The notes: a model not told the origin generated them from the sequence alone. A DNA stretch of 64,000 nt from Quercus robur (GCF_932294415.1 NC_065535.1:90040862-90104861); one strand, 5' to 3'. Positions 20,037 through 33,300 are shown, numbered from the stretch's first letter. Numbers and translations: made by a program.

Positions 20037-20266
20037 ATTCAAAGTATTTTTCCAGGTAATGGCATGTGGTATAATTGGAGCCAGAAGAGACCTTTTCACA
20101 GGTAATACTTAAGTAGTCTCAGAGCACTACTTCGGAGCTACCTAGGTTTCTTCCTCTTTTTCTCGGTCATTACACGCTAAGAATAACCAATTTCATTTTT
20201 GACAACTATGCCCTTTCAAGCCCAGCTAGATTAAAGTTTTTACTCACTGAAAAGACACTATTGTTA

Positions 20267-21165
20267 AGGACATATTTTATGTAATTGGCTAATCTTTTGA
20301 CAAAATGCACTTTACTTGTAATTGCGTAGATCTAGGGTGAATTTAATACTTCAAGAAACAAGAGTTCAAGTCAAGTATTACAGCCATGAAGATTGGACCA
20401 AGAAGCAAGTGAAAAAAGCTATTTATTAAAGTTCGACAAATACCTCGACAAAAACAGTATCTATCGAGATTTAAGAACGAAGCTTAACAGAAGCTGAATC
20501 TATTGAAATCTACAAAATAAGATTTTCCAGAACTGATTTTCGGCTCATGCTGATATATATGTGTAGGGTTTCTTTTCTCATAACCTTAGACATATATAAG
20601 GCTTATTTTAAAGGCCGTTATACATGGAGAACACATGCAGAAAATGACCTAGTGCCTTATTCTCTCTGCAAGAAGTTACTATGCCTTTTGCTCCTTAAGA
20701 TTTTGTAACCAAGTACTTCTTGATTTTCATTGTTAACGAAGTGAGGAACTTTGCAACCAACAACATCTTCAAGTTGTTGGAGTTAATCACGTACTAGGAT
20801 TCGTGTAAAAGGGTGGCGTTCATATATTGAAGAGTTTAGAGGTTCTGAAGTGGTAGAAGGTTTTTGTTGTAAGTTCATCTATAGAGATTGTAGAGTCTAG
20901 GGACAAAGGTTTTGTACTAGATTTGAAATTTCTCTTTACTATAGTGAATTGCTTTTTGGGAAGGTTTCCCCCCAAGTTTTTTACTATGAATTGTTTCATT
21001 TAGTTTTTCTGGGTCATCATATTTTGTCTTATTTACTATTCCGTTGTGCATGATATTGATGTTTGTTTGTTTTTAACAAGGTTTATTCATAATAAATCTA
21101 ATTAACAACTTGGGTTTAAAACTTGTTAATTCTATCAACCGAGGTCTAAATTTCCCAACAACTAT
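20267..21165 (+). mobile_element. Solo LTR with ACTAT target-site duplication
   Basis: An 889-bp sequence (20272-21160) begins TGTTAAGGACA and ends TTTCCCAACA, giving the canonical TG...CA ends with a short terminal inverted repeat. Identical 5-bp repeats ACTAT flank it at 20267-20271 and 21161-21165. No second LTR or coding sequence is present, so the element was probably lost by LTR-LTR recombination. The style of the ends is copia-like, but the superfamily cannot be proven without an internal region. Confidence 0.85.
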
Positions 21166-21604
21166 AGCTGTCACATATGTGAAATTAAAATCTTGACAAA
21201 ATCTCAAATGGGCTCCTCCGCCTTTGCTGCAATAACATGTAAACATGTAACATGCATTTTATCGATCTTTTGTTTGTACTAGTGATTGTTAGACTGCAAT
21301 AATGACAAGCTTTCTTATTTTATTTAGGGAAGCCAAATTGGGGGTGTCAAACGGATTAGATGATGAGTTTACTCACTTCTTTTTTTTTTTTTTTTTTTTT
21401 TATTGGATTTTCTATGATTTATTTATGTTAAACCTTTTGATTTTTGCACGGCATTAACTCACCTTGAACAAAAATATTTTAAATAAACTTACATAAGACA
21501 GGTGGCCTAAATATGTTTTTGCGAACGAATCAGTGTAAAATTAAAATCCAAGCAATTCAAAACTTTGGGATATACTTTGTAATTTAACATATAAATATAT
21601 ATAT

Positions 21605-21612
21605 ATATAAAA
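21605..21612 (+). promoter_or_regulatory. TATA-like element before the chloroplast-protein gene
   Basis: A TATATATAAAAG run ends about 40 bp before the ATG at 21652. A CACGTG G-box core lies at 21644-21649, only two bases before the start codon. G-boxes are common at light-regulated plant genes, but this one would be in the leader, so its role is uncertain. Confidence 0.4.
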
Positions 21613-21651
21613 GCAAAAACGAACGGATAGAAAATTAAAGGAACACGTGAG

Positions 21652-24600
21652 ATGGCATCTACGTCTCTACCGCTCATCAGTGGAGGCCTCCGTTTTCCCT
21701 CTCAATACTCAGCATCCCTTCCCAACCACCACCTCTCTGCAACTGCAACTGCAACTGCAACTGCAACTCTCCCCAAGTAAGTCCAATCCTTAATCTCACT
21801 TTGCTCTGCTTCTTATAATACCTCCAGATTTCTTCTTTATTTCTTTACCCTTCTTTTGTGTACTGTGAAAGATATTGAATTTTTTATTATTTATTTCATA
21901 GTTCATATTTTTATGAGTTAAATCCTCAAATCTCAGATACCCACTTCTTCAATTACTTTAATAAGTGGATTTTTGTGTTAATTTCTTGAAATTTTTCTCC
22001 GTTTGGTTTCTGAGAATTTCACTGATATTAATAGCTATATTTGGTCTTCAAAATTGCCCATTTTTGGTTAGACAAGTACTGTAGTAATAAGTGGACTGCT
22101 CTGCTTATTTGTTAAAATTTATTTGTAACCTTGAAGAAATTGCAATCCTTAAATCTATCATATCTACGCTTTTTTTTTCTTTTTTTTTTGGGATAGAAAA
22201 GGGGGGCTTTATTTATTTTTATATATAACAAGTACATCTCAAAATTCCTGAATGCAATGGGCATTCCTTAGTGGTGCTCAATTGTCTTAGGTCCCATTCA
22301 AAAGACTCATACACAAAAGATGGGCACTGAGCATATTCTTCAAGGTAACTAGGTTGGTTTCAGCCCATTTTCACTAGTCCTTCAGCACACCTATTGAATT
22401 CAAGGTATACGTGATTAGGAAGGACGGTCCACATCAGGTTCCTGCAATCACAGACCAACACAGAAATGTCCGAGGCCATATTTCCTCGGGTTGTTATCCA
22501 CTTAAGAACTAGCATTGAGTTTACTTCTAAAATAAGACCATATCTTACTGCCCATAATTCTGCCATATTATTGGTGGTGGTACCAAAGGTTGAGAGAAAA
22601 TCCTTTGATCTGTTGGTCGTGCCAGTTTCAAAGGAGCCCCCCTCCGCCTGCCTTTCATGGATTACCTAGAACACTCCCATTGGTGTTAAGGGTGATATAA
22701 GGGGCAGCCAGTGGTGACCAGGTAATCAGTCTGGTGATGCAGGGTGCTTTTATTATCTCCAGTTTGGCTAGATAGTAAAATTCCAATGCTAGTTGTATAG
22801 TTTGATTTATTTATTGGTTGATCAAGTTGGTTGCATGTTTAAATATCAGTGCATTTCGAGATAACCACAGTTGCCAAATTCCAAAATCAAAGACTAAATT
22901 CCAAGCTAGCTGTTAATAAGACAAAGTTATGGGCATAAAAGAAAATCTATCTATAGCTTCTTGCTCTTACCATGTGTGCTGCTTTGCTTTAACCTTTATC
23001 AATCAAATCTTTATCCACAAAATTTACTAGTATGTTTGGGATTGTTAGAGATATTGTGCCCAAGAGGCCCAAACCTATTTTAAGGCCTAATTACCCATGT
23101 AATTGTAGAACAAGAAAAATTAATCTAATCCTACATGTAGTGCAACTACAATTTTATGGTTAGTAGAGGTTATACTTTACATACACCCCACATTGGGTTC
23201 ATTTTAACATGCAAACTTCAATAGGAAAGATGTATATCAGTCAAGGGCTTTCTTATGTAAACATAAGCGGTTAGGCAAAACCTTGTTAATTCTTGCTTAT
23301 GCTTTCTCTCCATTTTCTCAATTAGTCACAAGCCCAAGGGTTTTTTTCTTCCCCTCCCCACCCCCCCCCCCCCTCCTTTTTTTTATTTTTATTTTTATTT
23401 TTTATTGTTATTATTATTATTTTTTTTATAACAAGGCCTATAACATTCTAATATGACACAAAAGGGATTAGTGCTATTTTTGGTACTGACTGCCGACAAT
23501 AGGTTATGAAAGTGATTAAACTTGGAATTGTGATGGTTTTGCTGGGAATAAGTGACTGTTTGATTCAAAGTTTTTCTTTTCTTTACCCCAACAACCCAAG
23601 GAAAAATAGAATTTTTTATTCCTGTAGATAGGCTAGCTTTTCTGGCCTAGTGTACCTCACTATGTAGGGAGGGACGAAAGTGAAAATTCAAAAATAATGA
23701 AATTCATATCATTAAATGCATTGATGCTTGATGAATCACCAAATCATACAAACATTGCATAAATTGTTTCTTTCTTGGTCTTTATTGTTGATAAAACTAT
23801 CCACAGATGAGTCTATTCATGATGAATGAGTGAAAATTTGAATGAGATATTGGAAGTTGCTTCTATGAAATTTCACTTTGTGGATCTTTGTGTCACTTCT
23901 GGAATTCTGGGAGTCTTTGGAAGAGAATGTGTGTGAGGTAATTTACTAATAAAGGATACAAAATCAATCATTCATCATAAAGTAAACAAGGAGAGTGTGG
24001 AGCTGGGAATCGTGCCTGCATTTCCCAAATGACAATTTGTTTGTTTTTATTCCCCAAATAGGTAAGGTGTCTAAAACCCTTGAGACCCATTTTAGTCATG
24101 GGCATCAGCTTACGGATTAAACCAAAATTTGAAATTCCCCAAATACTATTCAACTTTGACATTATCTGGAACTTATAGAAGATTTTATATGAATTAGCTT
24201 GCTTCACTATGATTTTATCCCTTGGGAAATATGTGATAAACATTGCCTGGATTAATCAAGATTTGGGCATATGGATTATGTACTTTGAGTTGACTAGAGC
24301 GTGTTTTCCCAATTTCAAATATCATTTCTTTCTGTAAGTGGAAAAGCAGGAGGGATCTTAAGGTAGAATTTAATAAATAATTAGAAATAGGAGATGCAAG
24401 TACTGTACTGGCCTATTTTGGTCCTCTTGCAGAACAAAATTTCTATTTAATAATTGAAATTCATATGCAGTCTTAAGGAAAATTAGGAATTTTCATGCCT
24501 TGACCTAGTTATGACTTGACAAATGTGGCTTGGAAGAAGCAGCATGATTATTCTTTTCATTAATCAAAGTACAAGAACCCAAGAAAAAAGTAGAAATTGA

Positions 24601-27600
24601 CTTAAAATGGGGAAAAGCATAAAATGGTTGATTGATTGATTAATTCGGTATGTAACAAAGGGTTGTGTCCACCTCTGTAAAGGAATCTGATCCCCAAAAC
24701 TCAATATGTTTCTGAGTTCTTATTTTTCCATCTTAACAGATTCAAAGTTTAGAGCTACGTTTACTTATCAATATATATATATATATATATATAAAGTTCA
24801 GAGGGATAAAGCCTGAGCATTCCTTCCTTTTTTATTTATAAATTATTTTCAGTATATTAAACTTTCATTTGAAAAAAAAAATCTCAGGTGGGGATGGAGA
24901 AGAGACAAAGACACAAGCATGTTCATCAACACAACCAGAGGCCAAGCATTTCGAATCTTGGCCAACCCTAATGTACGCATCACTTCAAGGCTTCCACATG
25001 TTTAATGCCAATATTTTTGGTTTGAATATGATCAAAGGTTTGTAGGTATGTTGTTGGTGATTTTATTAGTGCCTTGTGGTAGCAAAATGTTTAGACTCTA
25101 GATGTGTGTTAGATGATTCAGTAGTAATTGCTTGGTTGATGGTGCATGCCTAAAAATGGAATCATCCATAAATGGTTATAGACATGATTTTTGGTAAGCA
25201 TTGTGTCCTTTGTTATGTATCTACATTTTGCAGTTGTATTAGCAAATTGACTTGTTTCCTTTTTTCCTTATAACATTTCGGCTCTAGCCCTTGCCTAAGC
25301 TTGTCTATTTCTGCTCAAATTTTCATGGGACCTAAGCGTGGTAATCAGAAAGTTGACTACTACTTTCCAGATAATGTTTAACCATCTGAGAACCAGAATG
25401 GTGTACTTTTGCTCAAAATTTTCTATATTTAATCTTCTGAATGATTTTTTTTACATTCTTAATCACTTACTGTACATTTGGTAAGGAATTTGCAAATTGA
25501 ATTTAGGCACAATGTAGAATTTTAAATTCTCTCATAAAAAGTTCTTTGTTTGGGCATTCACGAGAAGTAATTTTAGGTTTCAAGCAGGAATGCTAACTGA
25601 GATTTGAGGGCTCAAAATACTATTAGTGGCTTCCCTCGAAATATCTGGCTTTGACCTCTTTGGTACACTTCCCCCTATCTTACCCACCTCCTCTTCCCAA
25701 TCCCTCCATTGCTTACTTGCAGCCAACCAACTCTCCAACCCCATCCCCTTGACCTCTTCTCTCTCTCTCTCTCTCTCTCTCTGTGCCCTGTCCCTCTGCA
25801 AATTCTCAATGTCTTGTTGGCACCTTCCCCTTCCAGTTCTCCCTCATTAAGAACCTTTAACTCCTCAGTGTCTACAACAACACAACCAGAGACTTGCCCT
25901 TGACCAACAATAAAAGGCCCAATGCATCTCAACCAAAACTTCTTCATAGTTGGATTCCACCCAGTATGTGTACAACAAGAGGATCAAGCAGTTGCTCAAG
26001 CTGCTGACTCTTCCCTGTTCCAATTGCATCTCATTCAACCACCTCAACATCAAGTGCGGCTCCAACATTGAATAGCTAAAACACACCTTTGTTGATGCAG
26101 AGTTATATTAAAATAAATTATTAAATTGATGCTACTACATGGCTAAGTTCCAGCCCTAAGAAGGTGGCTAGTTCAATGTAGCTTGAGACCTTTGGAAAAT
26201 TTTGGTGCACTTAAAACTAGAGTAAATTAAAAGCCCACTTAGTTTGAAGAATGAAGGTGCTCACTAATTAGTTATTGCTGTTGTTTATGGAATTTTGTTG
26301 GTTTAGATGAATTGAATTTCCTTAATGTACATTATATCCAAAAAATGAAATTGGTAAATTGATGGGATTTTAAGTCATGGAATCATTAATTCCATTGATA
26401 TAGATTTTCCATGTAATATCATTTACTTCATCCAAAGCACAGGGTTAGATTCAATGAAGGGTGCAATTTACATTTTATTTTTGTGTACTTTCTTTTCCTT
26501 TGAGTGCTATGTTGCTCAATCAAGTTGGAGCCTATGGGTAGAAAAAATATTTTCTTTATTGAATTTCTACTTGCTGCCCATTCTAATTATTAAAGTAGTG
26601 TGATTTTGGGTGATTGAATGATAAGTGAAGCATGAAAGAGAGCGTAAACACAAATTTTACATGATTCAGCCTGATGATCCACATCCACGGTGAAAAGTCC
26701 TTAATGGCTACATATTTACTATTAAGCTCTTCAATTTACAATGAACCCAATGTAGGGTTTATATGCTAGAGAACTCTAGACTAATCTAAGGTTAACCATA
26801 GACTAATCCAATGGTAACTTGCTTCTTCTACAAGTACATAAGCCTACAATTGGTTTGGGCCACTTAGGCCATAATATGCCTAACACTAATAAAATCATAT
26901 TCTGCTTCTTATCCTATGTTTCTTTTACATTATGGATGTACTCATTAAAATAAATGGATGAATGTACAGGTGTCTTCAAGGAAAGGAGGCCCAAAGAATG
27001 AAGTGATCATGGTTGATCCTCTGGAAGCCAAGCGGTTGGCTGCCAAACAAATGCAAGAAATTAAAGCAAAAGAGAAATTCAAGGTGAAGGAAATTCGATG
27101 TTTTGTTAAGTATAATCTTTTGGTTCATAAGCTGTTGGTGGGGATGAATTATCTTCTGAATTTAAATATGTTTTGGTAGTAAGATCAATCTTTGCCCTAA
27201 CTCTTTGCAGGAACCTTGGAAGTCCCATATTGGACATGAATTTGCATTTGTGACATATGTTTTATTTTTTTTAGGGAAGGATAAGTTTTCGTGATAAGAA
27301 AAGAGGAACAAGTTTGTTAAATTCCTTCTTTTTTCGTTTTTTTATTTTTTTTTATTTTATTTTTTTTAAATTTATTTTCCCCCTAATATGAGATGGATTT
27401 TATCAGTCAATGATGTGACAACAAAGGCATTTTTGTTTGTAAGTTACTACTGTGATTCAAGTTACTTATCAGTCTGGCTGGAACTATGTTGTGATTGCAG
27501 AGAAGACGTGAAATTGAAGCAATTAATGGAGCATGGGCAATGATTGGTCTCACCGCAGGCTTGGTCATTGAAGGTCAGACTGGAAAAAGTATTCTGACTC

Positions 27601-27824
27601 AGGTATACTTGCTTTTCTCCCTGTTTGTGCGCATGTATGTGCTCTCTCTCTCCCTCCCTCCTCTCTCTCTCACATATGCGTAAACATGGTAGTTTGGATT
27701 TGATTAATGGATAGCTTCTTCTTCAATTGACTTGATCTTTTGTGTTACTATTTATATGGTTAACTCTATTTTCTTTCAGTTGGCGGACTACTGGAGTGCC
27801 ATTGTAAGTCTTTTTGTGCGGTAG
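21652..27824 (+). CDS. Five-exon gene for a small chloroplast light-harvesting-like protein
   Basis: Exons 21652-21776, 24888-24972, 26970-27083, 27501-27602 and 27780-27824 join with matching phases to 471 nt (156 residues plus stop TAG at 27822). All introns are GT-AG. The start is Ser/Thr/Leu-rich and poor in acidic residues (MASTSLPLISGGLRFPSQY), then (Ala-Thr)5, and reads as a chloroplast transit peptide. A charged helical region (EAKRLAAKQMQEIKAKEKFK) precedes one hydrophobic helix with EAINGAWAMIGLTAGLVIEG. This resembles the chlorophyll-binding ExxNGRxAMxG motif of light-harvesting-like proteins, except that the arginine position is alanine, so pigment binding is doubtful. The protein would be a single-helix thylakoid protein. 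Intron 1 holds a LINE relic and an LTR-like piece. An unspliced end at GTAAGT 27804 is assumed; another 3' exon is possible. Confidence 0.75.
22171..22930 (-). mobile_element. Decayed LINE 3' end (RNase H) inside intron 1
   Basis: A T-rich run followed by GGGATAGAAAAGGGGGGC matches the 3' end of the LINE at 2676. Minus-strand frames include MAELWAVRYGLIL and DISVLVCDCRNLMW, both recognisable from RNase H, and further upstream (about 22860-22900) a relic of the zinc-binding domain. It is more eroded than the first copy. It lies antisense to the host gene, where its poly(A) signals are less harmful. Confidence 0.7.
23045..23345 (+). repeat. LTR-like fragment in intron 1
   Basis: Begins TGTTAGAGATATTGTGCCC and contains CCCACATTGGGTTCATTTT. 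A related sequence occurs in the opposite orientation at about 26605-26885. The shared wording suggests two remnants of one LTR or TRIM family. Flanking duplications were not recognised. Confidence 0.4.
25580..26110. other. GC-richer unexplained block in intron 2
   Basis: A pyrimidine-rich, locally GC-richer block with a (CT)n run (25760-25782) and open frames on both strands (for example minus 25947-25675). The frames are dominated by the repeat or overlap one another and match no family I recognise. It may be an old inserted or captured sequence. Confidence 0.35.
26605..26885 (-). repeat. LTR-like fragment in intron 2
   Basis: On the minus strand it starts TGTTAGGCATATTATGGCC and contains CCTACATTGGGTTCATTG, matching the fragment at 23045-23345. 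It ends in wording common in plant LTR regions (CACCGTGGATGTGGATC). There is no coding part. Confidence 0.4.
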
Positions 27825-28905
27825 TGATAAATTTTAGAAATTGCAGATTCATTCTGTTAGATCTTTCAAATAAATGTTGTTTCTGCCTTATTTGAATTGC
27901 TACTTATCCTTCCAAACTAACATGAATGTTGTAAAAATTCTTTCTTCCAGCACTCTATGATCAGATTCTAAAATGTAAAAACATTGCCCAAAATCCTTGA
28001 TATAGAACATGTTATTCATAATTTTTTTTGTGATACTGTCTACCATTCTGTTGCAGAATTCAATTCATCTTATTTTCAAATTAGTGGGAACATGATCCAT
28101 TCCTTATAAATATTTTGCTTTTGGTTCCTACTTGTTAGTCATATTTCTATGACCCAGCTTGAAGACTATTAAGGGTTTCAATGAATTCTTTTAATCAATA
28201 TTCACTTTTGGGACAGATGTTCATTATTCTTGTTTCTGGAGCAACATAGGCCATTTATGTGTTGGCTTTACCCATTCTTCGAATACAAATGAAAAATGTG
28301 AAATTACAATTGGGTTTGGAAGTCAACTTGTTTCATATAGTTGGAGTGTGCTGAATTTGAAGTAATCTTCTAGGTTGGAAACTTGATAGGGTATCTGCAA
28401 GTTCATAGTTTTTATAGAGCATGCAGGGTTGGGCCTCATATCTTTGGTTGCTGAATTTGAAAGAGGGTTAGAGCAAGCTAGTCAAGTCCACTCTTATTAA
28501 CCATAAATGATGTAAAATACATGTAAAAGTTCTGAGAGAGGCACAGAAGAATTGCCCTCCCATTTTGACTAGCTTGAGGTCTGCTTGGGTTTGCATGACC
28601 ATATTTACCAAAATCTTAAGTGTACCATAGTTAAGTTGTCTAATCATGCAAAATTAGAGGGCATAGGATCTATTCAATGAAATGGAAATAGTTTATTTTC
28701 CGGTTTAATTTTTTTTTTTTTTTTATACCTAAAGTATATATGGCCTCACGTCATTTTAATAATTTTTAAATAGCATAACATTAGATATATCTTCAGACTT
28801 GTAATATTTAATTTGAATAATAAAAAGAGTAGGTTTCAATTGGAGATGTACCTTTTCTTGTATTGTTTCAAAATTAAGTATACTTGCATATTTGTTATAT
28901 ATGTA
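27825..28905. other. Downstream intergenic sequence, nothing recognised
   Basis: AT-rich sequence after the chloroplast-protein gene. No coding match, RNA gene or repeat with clear ends was seen. Confidence 0.5.
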
Positions 28906-29310
28906 TACTTTTCTTGGAGAAAATGGACATTTGTCCCTAATTTACAAACTATACAGAAAAATATCCTTGTTTTGAAATTATTTAGCAAAATGTCCTTGTT
29001 TTTTAAACTCGATTTTATCAAAATTGAGTTTTATGTAAAACTCGATATTCTCAAAATCGAGTTCTATGTATATTTTTAAGTGAAAATCAACATTAGTAAT
29101 GTCGAGTTTCACTTAAATTTTCAAAAAAATTAAAGTGGCAAAATATCCATAGAACTCGACATTATTAATTTCGAGTTTCACTTATAACTCGATTTTGTTA
29201 AAATCGAGTTTCAAAAATATAGACATTTTGCTAAATAGTTTCAAAACTGGAGCATTTTGTTACATAATTTGTAAATTATGGACAAATACCCATTTTTCTC
29301 TACTTTTCTT
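28906..29310. mobile_element. Mutator-type MITE with long inverted repeats and 10-bp target duplication
   Basis: The body (28916-29300) starts GGAGAAAATGGACATTTGTC and ends in the approximate reverse complement. The inverted arms extend about 100 bp (left CCTAATTTACAAACTAT, right arm read inward CATAATTTACAAATTAT). Identical 10-bp repeats TACTTTTCTT flank it at 28906-28915 and 29301-29310. A 9-11 bp duplication with long arms is typical of Mutator-like elements. The centre has several AACTCGA/TCGAGTT palindromic motifs. It has no coding capacity. Confidence 0.85.
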
Positions 29311-29972
29311 ACAATTTTTTTTTTTTAATAATTTTAATAGGGGTTAAATCAATGGCTCAAGGGTTGAATTATGAATCATTGTCGTAGTGTCCTAGCGGTT
29401 CAATATCCAATATAGTTTTGATAATTATACTCATATTTTAGAAGAATACAAAGGGAGTGTCTACACTTCACATATTAACTAAAAAAAGTTGGAGGGTTAG
29501 CTACTTTAGTTGGTTTTGCTAGCCATGCAATTAAATGGAACAAGGACTGTTGATGTCTTCATTGATGACTCTCCTCTCATGTCATTGATGACTTATGTCT
29601 TCTTTGTAGTTGTTAAGGAACGTGGTTGTAGGGTCTCCACAGTTATTGGAATGATAATGATAAGATAATTGTATTGGGAGGGATTTTCTCACAATCCTAA
29701 TCCCAATCCCAATCCAACCAATTTGGGGGTTGTGGGCCCAAATCAATGTTGCGTTTTTGAACTATTTATTAGCTATCGCCTGTCTGCCCATTTTTGTGTT
29801 TTTTTTTTTTTGAAAGATGACTTTATTTTTTCTTTCATTTTTATGTGCACACAAAACTGCAAGACACAATAATTTACTGTAGGTATTAGGTAGAGAAATG
29901 ACATGTCAATAATTTACTATAGTACCCATTTTTGGGACCATACCTACCATTCTTATTCAAACAAAATCAGAA

Positions 29973-30354
29973 ATGCTCTAGCTTTAGCACCCGGATGCAA
30001 AAAATGTCTATTATATATTTTCAAAACTTGCTTTATTTATTTTACTATCTCATTTTACAACTTACATAATATTTTAGTTCTATTTTTATATACAACTCAC
30101 TAAAATAAATAAATTATACCAACAAATAATATAAACAAATCAATTCTCTCTCTTCTGTCCCATATCTCTCTTCCTTCTCTTCCTCTCTCACTTCATTAAA
30201 ATATGTGTTTTTATTTTTACAACCCATGAACAGTAGGATTGTGTATATATAACCTTACTATTCACAGTTCGCAAAAATTTTAGGTACCCATATCTAGGTA
30301 AAACCCTCTTTTAGCGTCTTGGTTAGTAAAATAGCAACTGAGGAGCTAATAACG
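29973..30354. mobile_element. MITE-like element related to 19639-20036
   Basis: The left end GCTCTAGCTTTAGCACCCGG and the right end GAGGAGCTAATAACGC are approximately inverted, and the interior follows the same order of landmarks (TTTATTTATTTTAC, TAATATAAAC, TTCTCTCTC, AACCTTACTATTC) as the element at 19639. Degenerate; target duplication unclear. Confidence 0.55.
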
Positions 30355-33300
30355 CAAAGAACCTGACTTTTCCCTAAATACATCCTAGAATATGATAAGC
30401 ATAAAATTTATAGACATAAAAAATGATAATTTTTCATAATTATGTTGCGGCAAATTGTTAGTGTTAAGTGAAAAATAATTTTAGTGGTGGATTTATATGA
30501 GAATTTGTAAAAGTTTGCAAATTCAACTATTGTAAAAAAAAAAATGTTTTTTTTTTTTTAATAGTATATAGCATTGTTCATATTAAGCCAGGCTCTCCGA
30601 AATTCACCAAAGGTTCAGGCAGCTCATTTTTTTGTAGTGATGAAAAATATTATAAAACTTTTTGCCAGATGTAAGGTGTTTTATTTTAAGGCTTTGCTGG
30701 TACAAGTACAATAGCCGTGAACTGAGATATTGGATAGGAGAAAGTCTTGGGGCACAATTTTTGTGCCACAACTCTTACCAGTCTTTGACATGTGGTTAAG
30801 TAATGAAAAAAAGAAAAAAAAAAGTAAATCCATATAAAAAGTGATAGTTGACAAATAGATAGGTGTTGTTTCTCTCAACATTTTCTTTTGCTAGGATTAA
30901 CCATGCATAGAGCCAAACATCGAAAGTCCATATGACTTTGCTTCGAAGGTTCTCTCTCTCAAGGAGATATATATTATACACGTGTGATGTGCTGTTCTTG
31001 CACATCGTATGGACCTTTGTCCCATTATTGTCCATTTTTCTGTAGTACTAAACTGGAATCTATTTGCTCAATCAAATCATGGGCCAGCATAACGTTTTTC
31101 GAAGCTTGGCCCACGTTAATGAGTCCCTTCTTTTATTTCTTTTTTCTTGGCCTTTGGTCCTTTCGTTGGTCTAAGGGGATGAAGTATCCCAATCTTTATC
31201 TGCAGGAAAAATTTTCACTTAAATAGAAAATAGAAAATAGAAAGTGACTATGAAGTACATGATCTTGTTATGATCCAAGAGTTTGACAAAACATTATCAA
31301 CTGGGGAAACTAATATGGAATTTGAATTGCATATCTTCATTTTGGTTATATATGTGAATGTGAACAACATCAACTAAACAAAAATTATGGTTGAGTGAGT
31401 CTATGAGGCCAACCAGATAAAAATGGATTTGAAGAAACTAGTTAAAGATTTAGGTAGGAATATAACTTTCATCCTTTAGACTTTAGTATATCATCAACCA
31501 CTTTCATCCAGACAAGTTTAGTCACCTAGGCATCCCTACTAACATAGCTTTAACCTCAATACTATACTTTGATAAACATCAACAATTGGGTAAAGCTTCT
31601 TTTTCTTACAACCGCTTAATGTGGATATATGAAGTAAATTACTTCCTAGATGGCCTTTCAAGAAGCCCAAACTGGTAGGCTATAACATATAAAGTGAGAT
31701 AAATACCAAAATGGAAAATTTTGAAATGTTACATCTTAATCTAAACCAAGGTCACACCCCTCCCCAGTCCCCACCCTATGGAGAAAAATGGTTACATCGA
31801 CATATTCATTATCAGCCACATATTTAAAAGCAACCCCTAAAAATTTTAGATCATTCCAACTTGGAACATTATGTTTTTCATGTCACTAAATTGTGATAAT
31901 TTTCCCACTTAAACTATGCTCTTCTTTGGAACCATATAGAAAAAATCAAGGAATATGCAATTATGCATAGTTGAATTAATCCGTATATGTCGACAATGGA
32001 AGCAGCTTCCTAGGAAGGAGCATTGAACAATACCCAAAGAGATAAGGAAAGACATAATCATATACTACTAGTCTACTACTAAATTATAGTATAAGATAAA
32101 TAATAAGGAAAAAAAAGGTTGGTGTGCAAGAAATAGACCCGTTCTCATCAAAGCACAAATTTCTCTTTTCTTTCACAACCCTCTCTCTGTCTTCAACCCA
32201 ACTATGCTGGCAAACGTGGCCAATTCCAACTTCTACCAAGAAGTTGTTTGCAAGTGCTGCTTTCCTTATCCTATCTATTAAGAAAAGAAAATCATGGTGG
32301 GTTCATGTCACTTTTGTACTAGATTTTATCGATATCCACCAAAAATATGGTTGATAATAAATAAATAAATAATAATGACTTCAAAGCCACCAATCACGTG
32401 ACAACGTGTCCTACATGTTGTATAGCGATTGGGTTTATTTTTATACATATTAAAAATAAATAAATAAATAAAAAGTCTAGTTTTTTTGGGCTCAAAGAAT
32501 CTTCTTAAGTTAGCCTTTGCGTGTGTTATGCATATTAGTAAAAGACTCAAAAATTCAAAGTAGAAGTTGGGACTTAGAAGTTTAAACTTAGAAAGAACAA
32601 CCATTTATTTGGTACTCAAATTTTGAACTCCAACAAGAATTGAGAATTCAGGTTGGACCTAGCTGGGTCAGTATGGGACTTGGGTCTTACTTTCCCACCT
32701 TGGATGTTGACTATCCATTAGGAATTGCACACGTGGTGCGTCGAAAGAGACCGACATACTTAGCTGCCCTTTCACATGGAATTTTAATTCAACAAAAAAT
32801 AGTGTTAAAGACTTGGCCAAATAAAACCAAATCAAGCTTCTTACATGCATTTGTCTAGTGCGTGTCGGTATTTGGCCCTATTGAATCATTCCTATATGCT
32901 TCGGCTTCACCCTACATGAAATGAAATATCCTCTTTAATAATGTCATCATGCTTTTGTCATAAAATATGTTCCTTAATTTAAAGATTTTGGGTTAATTAA
33001 GGACCTTAAGCTCGGCCAAAAAATATATATAAAAATAAAAATTATCATTGATATTATATATGTTTATGTTGGCAAATTTAGAAATTGGTATCATTTGTGG
33101 TATGTTTTTAATTTTTAGTTGTCTCCTATAAGATTGTTTCTTATAGTCACGTTGGTCCAAGTCCAAACTGTGATGCATGCCGTTGTGATGTCTATTACAA
33201 CTATCACATTCACATCCCAAAAAAGTATTTCGTTAACTTACAGAATTACTCTTACTCTCTTTGTCCCATTTGATCTTTCAACTTAAACAATTATTTCAAC

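Noticed and set aside
25675..25947. Minus-strand ORF in intron 2 of the chloroplast-protein gene
   Set aside because: Part of it is a translated (GA)n repeat and the rest matches no family I recognise.
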